Assembly: GCA_025201365.1 (NCBI GenBank)
Contig: JAIXMF010000012.1
Location: 310,001 to 374,000 of the forward strand
DNA: 64,000 bases
DNA from: Syncephalis plumigaleata
Taxonomy: Eukaryota > Zoopagomycota > Zoopagomycetes > Zoopagales > Piptocephalidaceae
Reading direction: 5' to 3'
Below, in pieces: positions 35,912-45,770 of this stretch. A model generated the notes under the pieces. It saw nothing but the letters and a program-made list of their open reading frames with translations, was not told where the DNA came from and ran no database searches. The position numbers were made by a program, and so were the translations under genes. Within the stretch, counting starts at the first letter, position 1; every line of letters starts with the position of its first letter.

Positions 35912-37786
35912 ATGTTCACCAATACAGCTACATCGGCCATCTGGATGGCCCTCTTGGTCAGCGCTGCTGGCATGGCCTACGCCGAAGACACCACAAAAAT
36001 CGAGGGACCACGCATTTTCAATCCGCCCTCCGAAGGCATGCCAGTGTTTAAGCTACGTCAATGGACGCAAAAAGCAGAGGATAAGCCATGGTGCGTCACT
36101 GGAAAGCAGGTCGTTAATGTTGGCGAGACACAGCGAAACATCCAGGAGGAGGAGTGTTCACTTACCGCGGATCGTCAATTGATCAACAAATGGGAGGTGA
36201 CGCCTGGCTCGTTGGCCTACATGCTTCGCTTCACCGATTCCGATCTTTGCATGACGGTCGAGGATGGCGCGTACGCTCCGCTCGCTCGTCGTTCAATCGA
36301 CAGTTCCACGCACAAGCTCGCTCTGGCAGACTTTAATGCACCGCTAGTTCACCGCGGTAAGGTCGAGGTTAACGGCGATGTCAACGTCAACAACAACATT
36401 AAGCGTCGTGCTGTCTTGAGCCCCGTCTTCGAGGCCATCGGTATCAAGCGTGGATCAAGGGTCGCCAATCCTAATCAAACGGACACAATGGCCCCGATAA
36501 CACCGGGTGCTCCTAAGCCAGTTGCACCGGTGGATGATCCAAGCAAGCATGCCAGCCCCACCGGCACCGCCACCGAGATGGACGACAATACTATACCGGT
36601 CTTCTTGTCGCAATGTGTCGGCAACGACAACCAGGTCTTCAAGGCACGCATCGTCACGCGACCCGGTCTGCCTAGCAACTACTATCAGCTCATGTCGTTT
36701 AAGCACAAGACTTGTCTAGCGAGTGAACGCAAGAATCTCGCCGAGGTTGCCGTCGTGCCATGCGCTGATAATGACGAGTCGCAACTCTGGCTGTTCGAAG
36801 ATATCAACCAGACCATCAAGGATGCCAGCAGTAAGAACACCGCTATTCAGTATGCCAACGCACTTCAAGTCTCGAACTTTGAGAGTCGCCTCGGCCTTTC
36901 ACGCGAAACCAGTGTCTCCGGATTAACCTACGAGGAGCAGCATCGTATTGAACGACTTTTGCCCGGATCATCGAAGGAATTCGAGATGATCTTTGAGCTT
37001 TCGCGATATGTAAACACTTACGCGCGCAACATTCTTCAATACCAACAGTCGGGCACTGTTCTCGTCTCGAGATTGGTAGACATACTCCTTACTCCCGAGC
37101 AGCATAGCGCCGCTTGGGAACACGTTTGGGGAATTGGCAAGATGCTTATTGGGTTCCTTCCCATACCAGCACCATTCAGCATCATCAAGTCGCTCGGTGT
37201 CAATTTGGTCGATATGGTTCTAGGCCAGCTTAAGGAGCATCGAAAGAATATGCCGTCCACACCGGAAACGCTCGCCCAGTGGGATGTCTACGCGTTGCGT
37301 CAGGCCGAATACACCGTCGACGCGCTATTTAAAGCCTTCACCGAGGTGTTCCGTCAATCGTCCATCAATGATTTGCGCACGCTACTCCAGGAGTTCAAGG
37401 ATGGCAAATACTCCATTACCGCCGAGAAATTCTACCATGAATACCAGGTTCGCTTCTCCCAAAAGATCCTTACGGCTCGCGCCGGTAGTTTCTGGACCTC
37501 GGTGTGCGTCAGTCGTGGTGGTGACGTTGGCTGCGATGCTCGATGGAGCGGTAATCGTTATCGTGAAAGCGATCGATCATACCAGGAGTACTACTCGACC
37601 AACATCACCAAGAGGGGTATCAACTTCATCAACTCGTTGGGCGAGCTCGACAACTTCTATAAGGCCAACAATGGATGGGGCTTGGAGCGCTACTACTACA
37701 CCTGTCCAGGCGGCGGTGGCGGTCAAGTATGCAAGGCAAAGATGGTTCTTCGCCAGAATGCTACCACATTTGAGATTATTAACTAA
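35912..37786 (+). CDS. Secreted lectin-like protein (intact paralog), 624 residues, intronless
   Basis: The open frame is continuous. Signal peptide: MFTNTATSAIWMALLVSAAGMAYA. The N-terminal domain (FKLRQWTQKAEDKPWC, ECSLTADRQ, DLCMTVEDG, then FLSQCVGNDNQVF, HKTCLASERKN, ESQLWLFED) has the C-L/Q-x-W style of ricin-B-like beta-trefoils, split by an Asn- and Pro-rich linker with possible basic processing sites (KRRAV, ARRSI). Residues about 310-470 are helical with a hydrophobic stretch (MLIGFLPIPAPFSIIKSLG). The C-terminal domain has paired cysteines (FWTSVCVSRGGDVGC, YYTCPGGGGGQVC). It aligns along its length with the gene at 26.9-28.9 kb. The family is unknown to me. Carbohydrate binding outside the cell is an inference from the trefoil-like pattern only. 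Confidence 0.88.
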   Translation: MFTNTATSAIWMALLVSAAGMAYAEDTTKIEGPRIFNPPSEGMPVFKLRQWTQKAEDKPWCVTGKQVVNVGETQRNIQEEECSLTADRQLINKWEVTPGSLAYMLRFTDSDLCMTVEDGAYAPLARRSIDSSTHKLALADFNAPLVHRGKVEVNGDVNVNNNIKRRAVLSPVFEAIGIKRGSRVANPNQTDTMAPITPGAPKPVAPVDDPSKHASPTGTATEMDDNTIPVFLSQCVGNDNQVFKARIVTRPGLPSNYYQLMSFKHKTCLASERKNLAEVAVVPCADNDESQLWLFEDINQTIKDASSKNTAIQYANALQVSNFESRLGLSRETSVSGLTYEEQHRIERLLPGSSKEFEMIFELSRYVNTYARNILQYQQSGTVLVSRLVDILLTPEQHSAAWEHVWGIGKMLIGFLPIPAPFSIIKSLGVNLVDMVLGQLKEHRKNMPSTPETLAQWDVYALRQAEYTVDALFKAFTEVFRQSSINDLRTLLQEFKDGKYSITAEKFYHEYQVRFSQKILTARAGSFWTSVCVSRGGDVGCDARWSGNRYRESDRSYQEYYSTNITKRGINFINSLGELDNFYKANNGWGLERYYYTCPGGGGGQVCKAKMVLRQNATTFEIIN

Positions 37787-39315
37787 TTATATATACCTAT
37801 ATAACAATTAAACAATAAATTGCACTACACTTGCACGTTAATAATCTACACGCTCTTTATTATGATCAATTGCTTAGTGACATTCATATGAAGAAGTAGA
37901 GGAAGAGAGAGAGAAAGAGAAAGGATGATAAATGAAAAAAAACAAGAAATTTTTTTTTTTTTTATTATAATCCTGGCGTAGCCTAATTTTATTTAATAAA
38001 GAAACATGACAAGATCACGTAAATATACAATACACTAGTTGTAGTGAAGTTAGTAGTGCTGACATACGTGGCTGTTAGGATAGTGGGATCGTGTGGAACT
38101 TCACGTTCCTGTATTCGCAGCCCGCCAGGTTCAAAGGTAACCATTGATTGAATTTTTGTCCAGGTTTTTTGGAATGTACTGACGATTTGTGTCGTATAGC
38201 GTGACGTAAATCCGTTCTATTTTCGATTTTATGGCTGATTGCCATCTAGCAAGGATCGTAATACTAGGTGACTGACTTGCGTAACGCGTGCTCCACTTTT
38301 GCTCGATACTTGCCATACTGCTAGCGCGTGAAAAGGCTGACGTTTGCACATGTGATGCCAGAAAAAAAACAAGAAAAAAGCAAAAATAGATTTCCACCAG
38401 TCATGGATAGTCATTCCCATTCTAGGTTAAGTATTAGGAGACCCTAATTGTTGTCCTAGTCGGCATAACGTGCTTCATGTCGGAAAGGCAGCGATATCGT
38501 CTACGGTTCAATACCAATTTAAGCTGGTAATGGTACCGGCCCTGTTCGCAAATGATTACTCAGGCATTTGATTGTAGTCTGTGTAGACGAGTAATATACG
38601 TGACATTGTTGCCGTCTTGGCCGCATTTGTAATGTATACTGCTCGTTAACGCACTAGACCATGATGAAACCTGTCTGCTACCTTTAAACGACACGTAATG
38701 ATGCGATCACTTATTTTTGATATTACTACGCCCATACTACATACAACTATCGTTTATCAGCATTTATTCTCAATATATTAGAGGAGAAATAGTGATCGTC
38801 GTCACCATCCTACTGCATCAAATACGGCGATCATAATAGTGCTATTGTCATCATCATCATTATCATCATCAGTTCAGATATCATTTAAACGAGTACAATA
38901 TACTGAATTAAATAGCAATGAACCGAAATTATCTACCTACATTTGCAACGTTACCATATTATCTATTTGCTAGTATATTCCTATGTTGTAATATTATACC
39001 GTATGGATAACAACAACAGTAAAGACGACGAGATTATCCCTTTATTTGCAAGCGCTCCCCTTTTACTCAAAATAAATTAATAAAATGGCATGATGAACGA
39101 TAATTAAGCCAAGTCATTGATGTGACCTCCTTTTTCTTGTAATGATGTATAGACTAGCAACTAGTGTAATAGCAATTCGAGTAGTCATTTCTTTACACTT
39201 TCAATCATCTATTTCTGTAGTAAAACGCCATATTATACGGTTAATTTGATGCCATAGGCAATTGTGGTGTTGACAAGCATCACTACAAAAAGTATTACAT
39301 CTGTATCAGTCTGCC
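37787..39315. other. Intergenic, no gene seen
   Basis: About 1.5 kb between two plus-strand genes. It holds a poly-T run (about 37950-37964) soon after the secreted gene and ATC-rich repeats (about 38850-38875). Open frames here have no conserved features. Confidence 0.5.
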
Positions 39316-41598
39316 ATGGTAGATAGAGTAACAACATTGAACGCGACTAGCGAGGAAATCGAACTGTCAAACACGAATTCATTAGTTGAGAAACAGGAAA
39401 AAGATTCTATCCACGCTAGTTTAAAGGATAAATATGACAATATCAATATAAATGATATTAATGACGACGAGGATGATGACGATGATGACGATGAGAACTC
39501 ACCGTTTGAAATTGTACGCGCCACCGTGAGCAACAAGGATGACCCGAGTATGCCTACCATGACATTTCGCTTTTGGATACTTGGTCTACTATTCACGGTG
39601 TTACTCTCGTTCGTCAACCAGTTCTTCTGGTTCCGCGAAACTCCTCTGGTAGTCGGTATCCTAGTTGTCCAGCTGCTATCCTATCCGTTAGGTCGTGCCA
39701 TGGAGCGTTTCCTGCCGTCGAAATACGTTAGCATCGGTAGAATGCGATTCTCATTGAATCCCGGTCCATTCAACATCAAGGAGCACGTTCTTATTACGGC
39801 ATGTGCCAATGCTTCTGCCGGTACCGCGTACGCCATTGACATTGTCACCATTAAGCGTATCTTCTACAAACAGGATCTGGGATTTATGTCGTCGTTCGTG
39901 CTTGTGGTCACCACGCAGTGTCTTGGTTACGGCCTAGCTGGAATGTGTCGTCGTTTTCTCGTTAGACCCGCTGCAATGATATGGCCCGCCAATCTTGTGA
40001 ATGTCGCGCTTTTCCGTACACTACACGAAGAAACCGACACACCTCATCATGCTGCTGGTATGTCGTCATCCATGGGACCGACGCGAATTCGCTTCTTCAT
40101 CGTGGCGGCAACCTGTAGTTTCGCCTATTATTTCTTGCCAGGATTTCTCGCGCCATTCCTTACCACCATCTCACTAATGTGCTACATCTTTCCCACTAGT
40201 AAATTGTTGAGTCAGCTTGGTTCTGGATCGCGAGGACTTGGCATCTTCTCGTTTACTCTCGATTGGAATACAGTAGTGTCCTTCCTGTTATCGCCTCTAA
40301 TAACACCCTTCTGGGCCGAGTGCAACATTATCGTTGGCTTCTGTCTCGTTACCTGGTGTTTAATTCCCGCGGGATTCTTCGCTAATATTTGGGAGGCAAA
40401 AACGTTTCCCATTCTGTCGAGCAAGCTATTTACGAGTAATGGCAGTCGATACGACACGCTCTCGCTACTTAACAAGGATCTCTCGTTGAACGAGGCAAGG
40501 TACCAGGACTACGGGCCACCGCGACTTTCCTTCTTCTTTGCCATCACATATGGCGTTGGATTCGCCACACTTGCCGCGGTGATCATGCACACGATCCTCT
40601 ACCACGGTCGTGATATTGTTCGTCGATTTCGCGAGTCACGCATGGCCACCGATGACATTCACGCCAAGCTAATGGATCGATATCCTGAAGTGCCCGACCT
40701 CTGGTATGTGGCCATTTTCATGGTCAATCTAATTCTGGCCATTATCGCTTGCGAAGTGTTCGGCCTCGATCTCCCCTGGTGGGGTCTACTACTCGCGGTG
40801 TTAATAGCGGCCATATTCATCCTACCTATTGGCATTATCACCGCTATTGCAAACCAGACGCCCGGTCTGAATATCATCACCGAGTTTATTATAGGCTTCA
40901 TATTGCCAGGGAAGCCGATAGCGAATGTCACGTTCAAGACATACGGCTACATATCCATGGCGCAAGGAATCATGCTTCTTAGCGATTTGAAACTCGGTCA
41001 CTACATGAAGATCCCGCCACGACACATGCTTATCGCGCAGACAACCGGTACCATCGTGGCCGGTCTGATTAACCTTGCCACCGCCTATCTTATGTTCAAC
41101 CTCGTGCCTAATATATGCCAGGAGAGCGAGAAGGTGTGGGCATGCTCCAACGCAAACGTCTTCTTCTCTGCCTCTGTTATCTGGGGCGTAATCGGACCGA
41201 ATAGGATGTTCGGCAGCGAGGGCTACTACTCCTCCTTGCTATGGTGGTTCCTCGTCGGCCTGCTTGTACCGGTGCCATTCTGGCTGTTGTTGCGTCGCTT
41301 CCCCAACACTTGGCTTCAGTATGTGCACACGCCGGTAATCCTTGGTGCCACGGCCATTATGCCACCGGCTCAACCGGTCATGTATCCAACCTGGTTCCTC
41401 ATCGGATTCATATTCCAGTTTCTCATCTATCGCTATCGACACCAGTGGTGGACCAGGTATAATTACGTGCTTTCCGCCGCATTAGATTCCGGTGTGGCTA
41501 TTGCCGGGATCGTTATATTCTTTGCCTTTCAATATCATCCCGTTGAACTAGAATGGTGGGGCACTAAAGGCGATTGCTCCAACTTTAAAGTGTTGTAA
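39316..41598 (+). CDS. OPT-family oligopeptide transporter, 760 residues, intronless
   Basis: OPT proteins import tetra- and pentapeptides or glutathione-like substrates with protons across the plasma membrane. The polar, acidic N-terminus ends in the hallmark SPFEIVRATVSNKDD, then come about 14-16 membrane segments. Family motifs are clear: SLNPGPFNIKEHVLIT, GYGLAGMCRRFLVRP, IANQTPGLNIITEFIIG, TYGYISMAQGI, DLKLGHYMKIPPRHM and QWWTRYNYVLSAALDSG. Length and order match fungal small oligopeptide transporters. No frame breaks are seen. A second member at 60.6-62.9 kb shares the same motifs but differs in its N-terminus and loop, so the pair is diverged rather than a recent copy. It converges with FCF2, with 284 bp between stops. 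Confidence 0.96.
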   Translation: MVDRVTTLNATSEEIELSNTNSLVEKQEKDSIHASLKDKYDNININDINDDEDDDDDDDENSPFEIVRATVSNKDDPSMPTMTFRFWILGLLFTVLLSFVNQFFWFRETPLVVGILVVQLLSYPLGRAMERFLPSKYVSIGRMRFSLNPGPFNIKEHVLITACANASAGTAYAIDIVTIKRIFYKQDLGFMSSFVLVVTTQCLGYGLAGMCRRFLVRPAAMIWPANLVNVALFRTLHEETDTPHHAAGMSSSMGPTRIRFFIVAATCSFAYYFLPGFLAPFLTTISLMCYIFPTSKLLSQLGSGSRGLGIFSFTLDWNTVVSFLLSPLITPFWAECNIIVGFCLVTWCLIPAGFFANIWEAKTFPILSSKLFTSNGSRYDTLSLLNKDLSLNEARYQDYGPPRLSFFFAITYGVGFATLAAVIMHTILYHGRDIVRRFRESRMATDDIHAKLMDRYPEVPDLWYVAIFMVNLILAIIACEVFGLDLPWWGLLLAVLIAAIFILPIGIITAIANQTPGLNIITEFIIGFILPGKPIANVTFKTYGYISMAQGIMLLSDLKLGHYMKIPPRHMLIAQTTGTIVAGLINLATAYLMFNLVPNICQESEKVWACSNANVFFSASVIWGVIGPNRMFGSEGYYSSLLWWFLVGLLVPVPFWLLLRRFPNTWLQYVHTPVILGATAIMPPAQPVMYPTWFLIGFIFQFLIYRYRHQWWTRYNYVLSAALDSGVAIAGIVIFFAFQYHPVELEWWGTKGDCSNFKVL

Positions 41599-41882
41599 TA
41601 TTATCAAAATAATAATAAGAGAAACGTTTAATACGACTATATTATCCCTCTAGCATATACACGTAGTTATAAATAGAGTATGGCAAACGAAGATGGTCAA
41701 GCACTTTTTATTACTATTATTACTATTATTACTATATTGCTTGTTCAACATAATCATCTAATATTTACTACTTTGTAGCTCGATTTGTAATTATCAAATT
41801 TATCAAACGTGTAACATGACAAGTGCCAAAGGAGTAACAAAAACGAAAAAGAAATAACGATAAATGATTATGATTACGATTA

Positions 41883-42711
41883 TCATCTTTGCTTATTACG
41901 CTGCGCTCTACGCCATGCTTTTGTTCCTTTAGCGCGCTCATTCTGCAATTCACGATAGCGACTACGAAAGTAGTCTCGACGATTCGTATCGTGTAGGAAC
42001 TCTTCGAGGATGGTCTGCTTACGCTCGCGTCTCGTCATACGTGCCGAATAGAATTCCGTGGCACCCTCGATAATAGTGCCCACTTGACAATAGGTTGGCG
42101 GCGTCTTTCGCTTATCCTTACGATAGTGTCGTTTAGGATCGAGTACATTACGCATTTGAATAATCTGCCAGTCGCGCTCAAGTTCCGGAGTAACCTTGGC
42201 TTTTGGCATGTCAAACCACGATTTACCCGATGTCTTCTCCCTTGCCTCACGTCTCTCCTGCTGGCTTATTTTCGGTTGATGCTCCATCGAGGCTGGTGCA
42301 AGTTGTTCCAACACTTTAGCATCTTCTGCATTGCCGGTTGACGATGCATCGTTATCCGCGAGAGCAACCTTCGTTACTAGTTGTTGATTATTTGGTTTCA
42401 AATAGAGTGAATTGGCGTCAATGCCTATCTGAATCTTTGGCAGACTGTAACGCCATTTTAGTTAACATACAAGAACCGCACCCGTACGTTGACAATCAAG
42501 TCTATACAAACCTACCTTGTACGTAATAATGCCTCTTTGTTTTGTACAGTTGATGTTCTATTGCGGCACTCTATTAAATTTCAATGATATCACAGTAAGC
42601 TATGTGTACCTACACTGGTTTCGGTTCCTGCACCTTGACCGAGGCTAATGCACGATCCAATAACCCGTCAAGATCACCGCTGAATTCGCTCGCCAAATAG
42701 TGTTTAGACAT
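41883..42711 (-). CDS. FCF2: Fcf2/DNTTIP2-type pre-rRNA processing factor, two exons
   Basis: Fcf2 is a nucleolar protein of the small-subunit processome needed for early 18S pre-rRNA cleavages. Exon 1 starts at the ATG at 42711 (MSKHYLASEFSGDLDGLLDRAL). An intron with a GTAGGT donor ends at a CAG before LPKIQIGIDANSLYLKPN in exon 2. The Fcf2 domain is clear: SGKSWFDMPKAKVTPELERD, IIQMRNVLDPKRHYRKD, GTIIEGATEFYSARMTRRER, TILEEFLHD and YFRSRYRELQ, with a basic end (KAWRRAQRNKQR). Total length is about 210 residues, typical of yeast Fcf2. It shares a 250-bp divergent promoter with the TFIIF-beta gene. Confidence 0.93.
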
Positions 42712-42961
42712 CACGCACAAAGAATTAAAGGAGGAAAAAGGATAAGAAGAAAAAAATAACAACAATGATCACCGCATTCTAAGAATAAAAACACTGTAGA
42801 TTGGCACCAATTTCACAAATGATTTTTTTTTCCTAGGTCCATCGTTCAATTGTACTTGTTCCTCCATCTTTACCTGTAAACAAGCAAAAATCAGCAAACT
42901 ATTTTCCGTGTAATCCTGTGTTGTCCGTGTAAACATTCCCGTATTGAATTTTCGTGCCAGT
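42712..42961. promoter_or_regulatory. Divergent promoter of FCF2 and TFIIF-beta
   Basis: The two ATGs are 250 bp apart on opposite strands. The interval has A-rich and T-rich runs (about 42735-42760 and 42820-42832) and no TATA box, as is common for housekeeping genes. Shared control is inferred from spacing only. Confidence 0.55.
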
Positions 42962-44344
42962 ATGGATTCAGCAAACGACCGAGAGTCCCTGATGGCGGCC
43001 AGTCAGGAGTCTGCCTTTGAAGACGATGAAGCGTTTGAATTTGATCTTGATATGTCGCGAGCCGACACCAAGGTCTGGCTTGTTAAGGTAGAGCATATGC
43101 TGAACAGCAGCTATACCACACATTACTCATATGCACATGTATATATAGGTTCCCGGCTTCTTGGCCGATAGATGGTCTGAGATTGGCGAGGAAAACGCAG
43201 ATCTTGGTCGAATTCGTATTAACCATGCGTAAGTACCAAAATACAGCAATAATGATGTTTATTTATTTCTATATATATTTATTTATATATTATATGACTA
43301 TACTTGTAATAGTGCTGGTCCCAATGATCGCGACGGTGTAAGTAGGCATGTTGGGATAGCTTGATCCTATTTAACAGGATAGTTGTAGATTACGCTTATT
43401 TTGGATGAAACGCCAGAAGTGCAAGATTTACCCACCGAGTATCGTCTTACTGTCCGTGACAAGGCAGTAAAAAACACGTATGTATTCGAGGAAGACGAGG
43501 ATGGTGGTAAGTGACGATTGCACGTAGTAGTAGTAGCAGCAGCAGCAGTATTAGCGAGTGACCTTTTTCATTAACTATCTTGTTGGTGTTGTATAGAGGC
43601 AAAATCGATTTCAGGCACAGTTCATCACGAGTGCAGCATATCCGTCAAAAACATAGCAGATCCACGATACTTTAAATTGCAACAGAAGCGTAATCATAGT
43701 CAAATACTTCCCGTGAAGCGTACACAATTCCTCGATGACAATGCACGACCGGTATTCATTGCACCAACACATATTGCCACTACGGACAATGACTTTTTGC
43801 AACGGGTAAGATGATGCTATTGCCTACTCGTTAGTAGCATGTAATTAACTTGGTGACAATAGAAAAAGACACGTAAAAATCCAGCCACTAAGGCTACACG
43901 TATGCCACGCGAGAATCTTATTACCTTGCTATTCTCTGCGTTTGAAAAGTATCAATATTGGAATTTGAAGGGTATCATGAAGTTTACTAATCAGCCACAA
44001 GTAAGTTGACTATCATGTATAATAAGCATAAGACTATATACTAATGCTACTGATGCTACTGATGCTATTGATGATGATAGGCATATCTTAAAGAAGTATT
44101 GGCCGATATTTGCTATTTGGTCAAGAAGGGCAAATATCATTCCATGTATCGACTAAAGGAGGAATACCGAAAACTGACGAGCTCCAATGATGGCACCGTG
44201 AATCCAGAGGCGCAAGCAGGCGATTATGAAGTGGACGACGACATGGACGGTGCGTCCACCGATCATGGGAGTACCAGTGGTGGTCCACTTGCCATAGATG
44301 ATGACGACGACGTTGATGATGACGATGAATTTGAGGAAACATAA
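42962..44344 (+). CDS. TFG2: TFIIF beta subunit (Rap30/Tfg2), multi-exon
   Basis: TFIIF binds RNA polymerase II and stabilises the preinitiation complex. From the ATG at 42962 the protein has an acidic start (FEDDEAFEFDLDMSRADTKVWLVK), the dimerisation barrel (PGFLADRWSEIGEEN, DLGRIRIN, ITLILDE), HHECSISVKNIADPRYF, and the C-terminal winged-helix DNA-binding domain (RMPRENLITLLFSAFEKYQYWNLKGIMKFTNQPQAYLKEVLADIC, in pieces across exons). RYR/YRL-type basic residues (MYRLKEEYRK) follow as in the family. The tail is Asp-rich. About six introns, several under 100 bp, interrupt it. Reading frames join cleanly at GT-AG junctions. I started at MDSANDRES, just after the FCF2/TFIIF-beta intergenic region. 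Confidence 0.95.
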
Positions 44345-44849
44345 ATGAAAAAGATGAACTAGTAATATATATGAAAAAGAAGCAACAACCCCATTAAATA
44401 TCATCGAATAAGCGTCATTTCTATTGAAGTAATTACTGCAATATACAATACATACATATAATTATAACACAAAATAAAATAAAAAAATACTTTTGTTTCT
44501 GTATAACGATATGATCAAAACGTTTATTGTTAACAAACACGTTTACGCAAAATAACCATTTTGGATTATGAAGGCAATCTCCAATGAAGTAAGCACACAT
44601 GGTAAATCATAATATAAATGGATATTACTAACAAATAGTAATGATAAATTCGTCATTGATATTGGTTACACTTGTCCGATAAAGACAAGAAAAAATGATT
44701 TAGTAATGTAAATTGCGCTTTATTACAGTGTATAACTAGTAGAGCACTTGTGAATGTGGATTGCAGCTGATCCAGAATGATCTGATGATAATAGTCATCA
44801 GCCATCCTCTAATTACAGTGTAATTATTGTGTATCGTATTTATATAAAT
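44345..44849. other. AT-rich intergenic between convergent genes
   Basis: It separates the stops of TFIIF-beta and the DPBB protein. It is very AT-rich with probable polyadenylation signals (AATAAA-like around 44460-44490) and no gene. Confidence 0.6.
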
Positions 44850-45770
44850 TTAGTAGGCTGTCTTCTTGGGACGACGGTGACATTTACGAGCACGATGACA
44901 ATGGCATTTTGTCGCTCTGGCCGCGGCTACACCACCGGTCGGATATGGACTGATCGGTGTGACTGGTGCGGTTGTAGGTGTTGTAGTAGGTGTAGTGGGT
45001 GTAGGCGGTGCTGGCACTGCCGGAGCCGCAGATGGTGGTTGATTAGAGGCAGGTGGATTTGCAACAGGTACAGCTGGCGATGCTGGAGCAACAGGAGCTG
45101 GAGTAACAGGAGCTGGAGAAGGAACAGGGGCCTGTGGAGTATAAACAGGAGCTGGCGGTGATGGCTTTGGAGCCGGTGGTGCAGGCACAGGAGTAGGAGT
45201 AGGAGCAGGAGTAGGAGTAGGGGCAGGAGTGGGAGCAGGAGCAGGAGTCGGTGTAACCGGGGCTGGAGGTGGCGCCGGACCCGTCGAGGGTGAAGTGGAG
45301 ATGGTGCCCATTTCACTACACGAGCAGAAGCCCCAAGAGATGTCGATACGGCCTTTATCTAGAAAACCGAGCACGGCAAATGCCGCGGGACTAAGATCAA
45401 TGTTGAATTGCGGACACTCGGGACAGATGTCGACCACGCGAACCACTAGCGAGCCATTCGGTCCCTTCGCTCGAACGCACTGATTACACATGGGATCGGC
45501 GTTTGGATTAGCAGATTTAAAGTAGGATTTAGGAATAGCCACGACATGTTCGTTGTCGTTGTGTACCACGCCACAAGCGCCCGTACCAACACTTGGATTG
45601 TAATAGGTAGCTTGGCCAAACATGGAAGCTAATGCGTTGGCCGCACTAGAGACCAAGGTACTCTCCTGGAGCACAGAAGCAATTGCTGTAGCTGGAGCGG
45701 CATCGGGAGATGCGTTTACGGATGTGCTTACAGCAGCAAGAAGGATGGCAAGCGTATTAATCAAATACAT
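44850..45770 (-). CDS. Secreted double-psi beta-barrel (expansin/RlpA-like) protein with Pro/Thr-rich tail
   Basis: The ATG at 45770 starts a signal peptide (MYLINTLAILLAAVSTSVNA). The DPBB domain follows at residues about 50-150: GQATYYNPSVGTGACG, NEHVVAIPKSYF, CNQCVRAKGPNGSLVVRVVDICPEC in pieces, and FNIDLSPAAFAVLGF ending ISWGFC. The conserved cysteines and the D-I-C-P-x-C motif match the fungal barwin/RlpA-like family of secreted proteins (loosenin- or cerato-platanin-like cell-wall-active proteins). About 130 residues of Pro/Ala/Thr/Val repeats follow, a likely O-glycosylated stalk. The basic Cys/His end (CHCHRARKCHRRPKK) has no GPI signal. Wall loosening or binding is an inference from the fold. 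The frame is intact and intronless. Confidence 0.92.
   Translation of the reverse strand: MYLINTLAILLAAVSTSVNASPDAAPATAIASVLQESTLVSSAANALASMFGQATYYNPSVGTGACGVVHNDNEHVVAIPKSYFKSANPNADPMCNQCVRAKGPNGSLVVRVVDICPECPQFNIDLSPAAFAVLGFLDKGRIDISWGFCSCSEMGTISTSPSTGPAPPPAPVTPTPAPAPTPAPTPTPAPTPTPVPAPPAPKPSPPAPVYTPQAPVPSPAPVTPAPVAPASPAVPVANPPASNQPPSAAPAVPAPPTPTTPTTTPTTAPVTPISPYPTGGVAAARATKCHCHRARKCHRRPKKTAY

Noticed and set aside
38430-38560. tRNA-like B-box sequence (GGTTCAATACC)
   Set aside because: No matching acceptor or T-arm stem could be paired, and no A box lies at the right distance.
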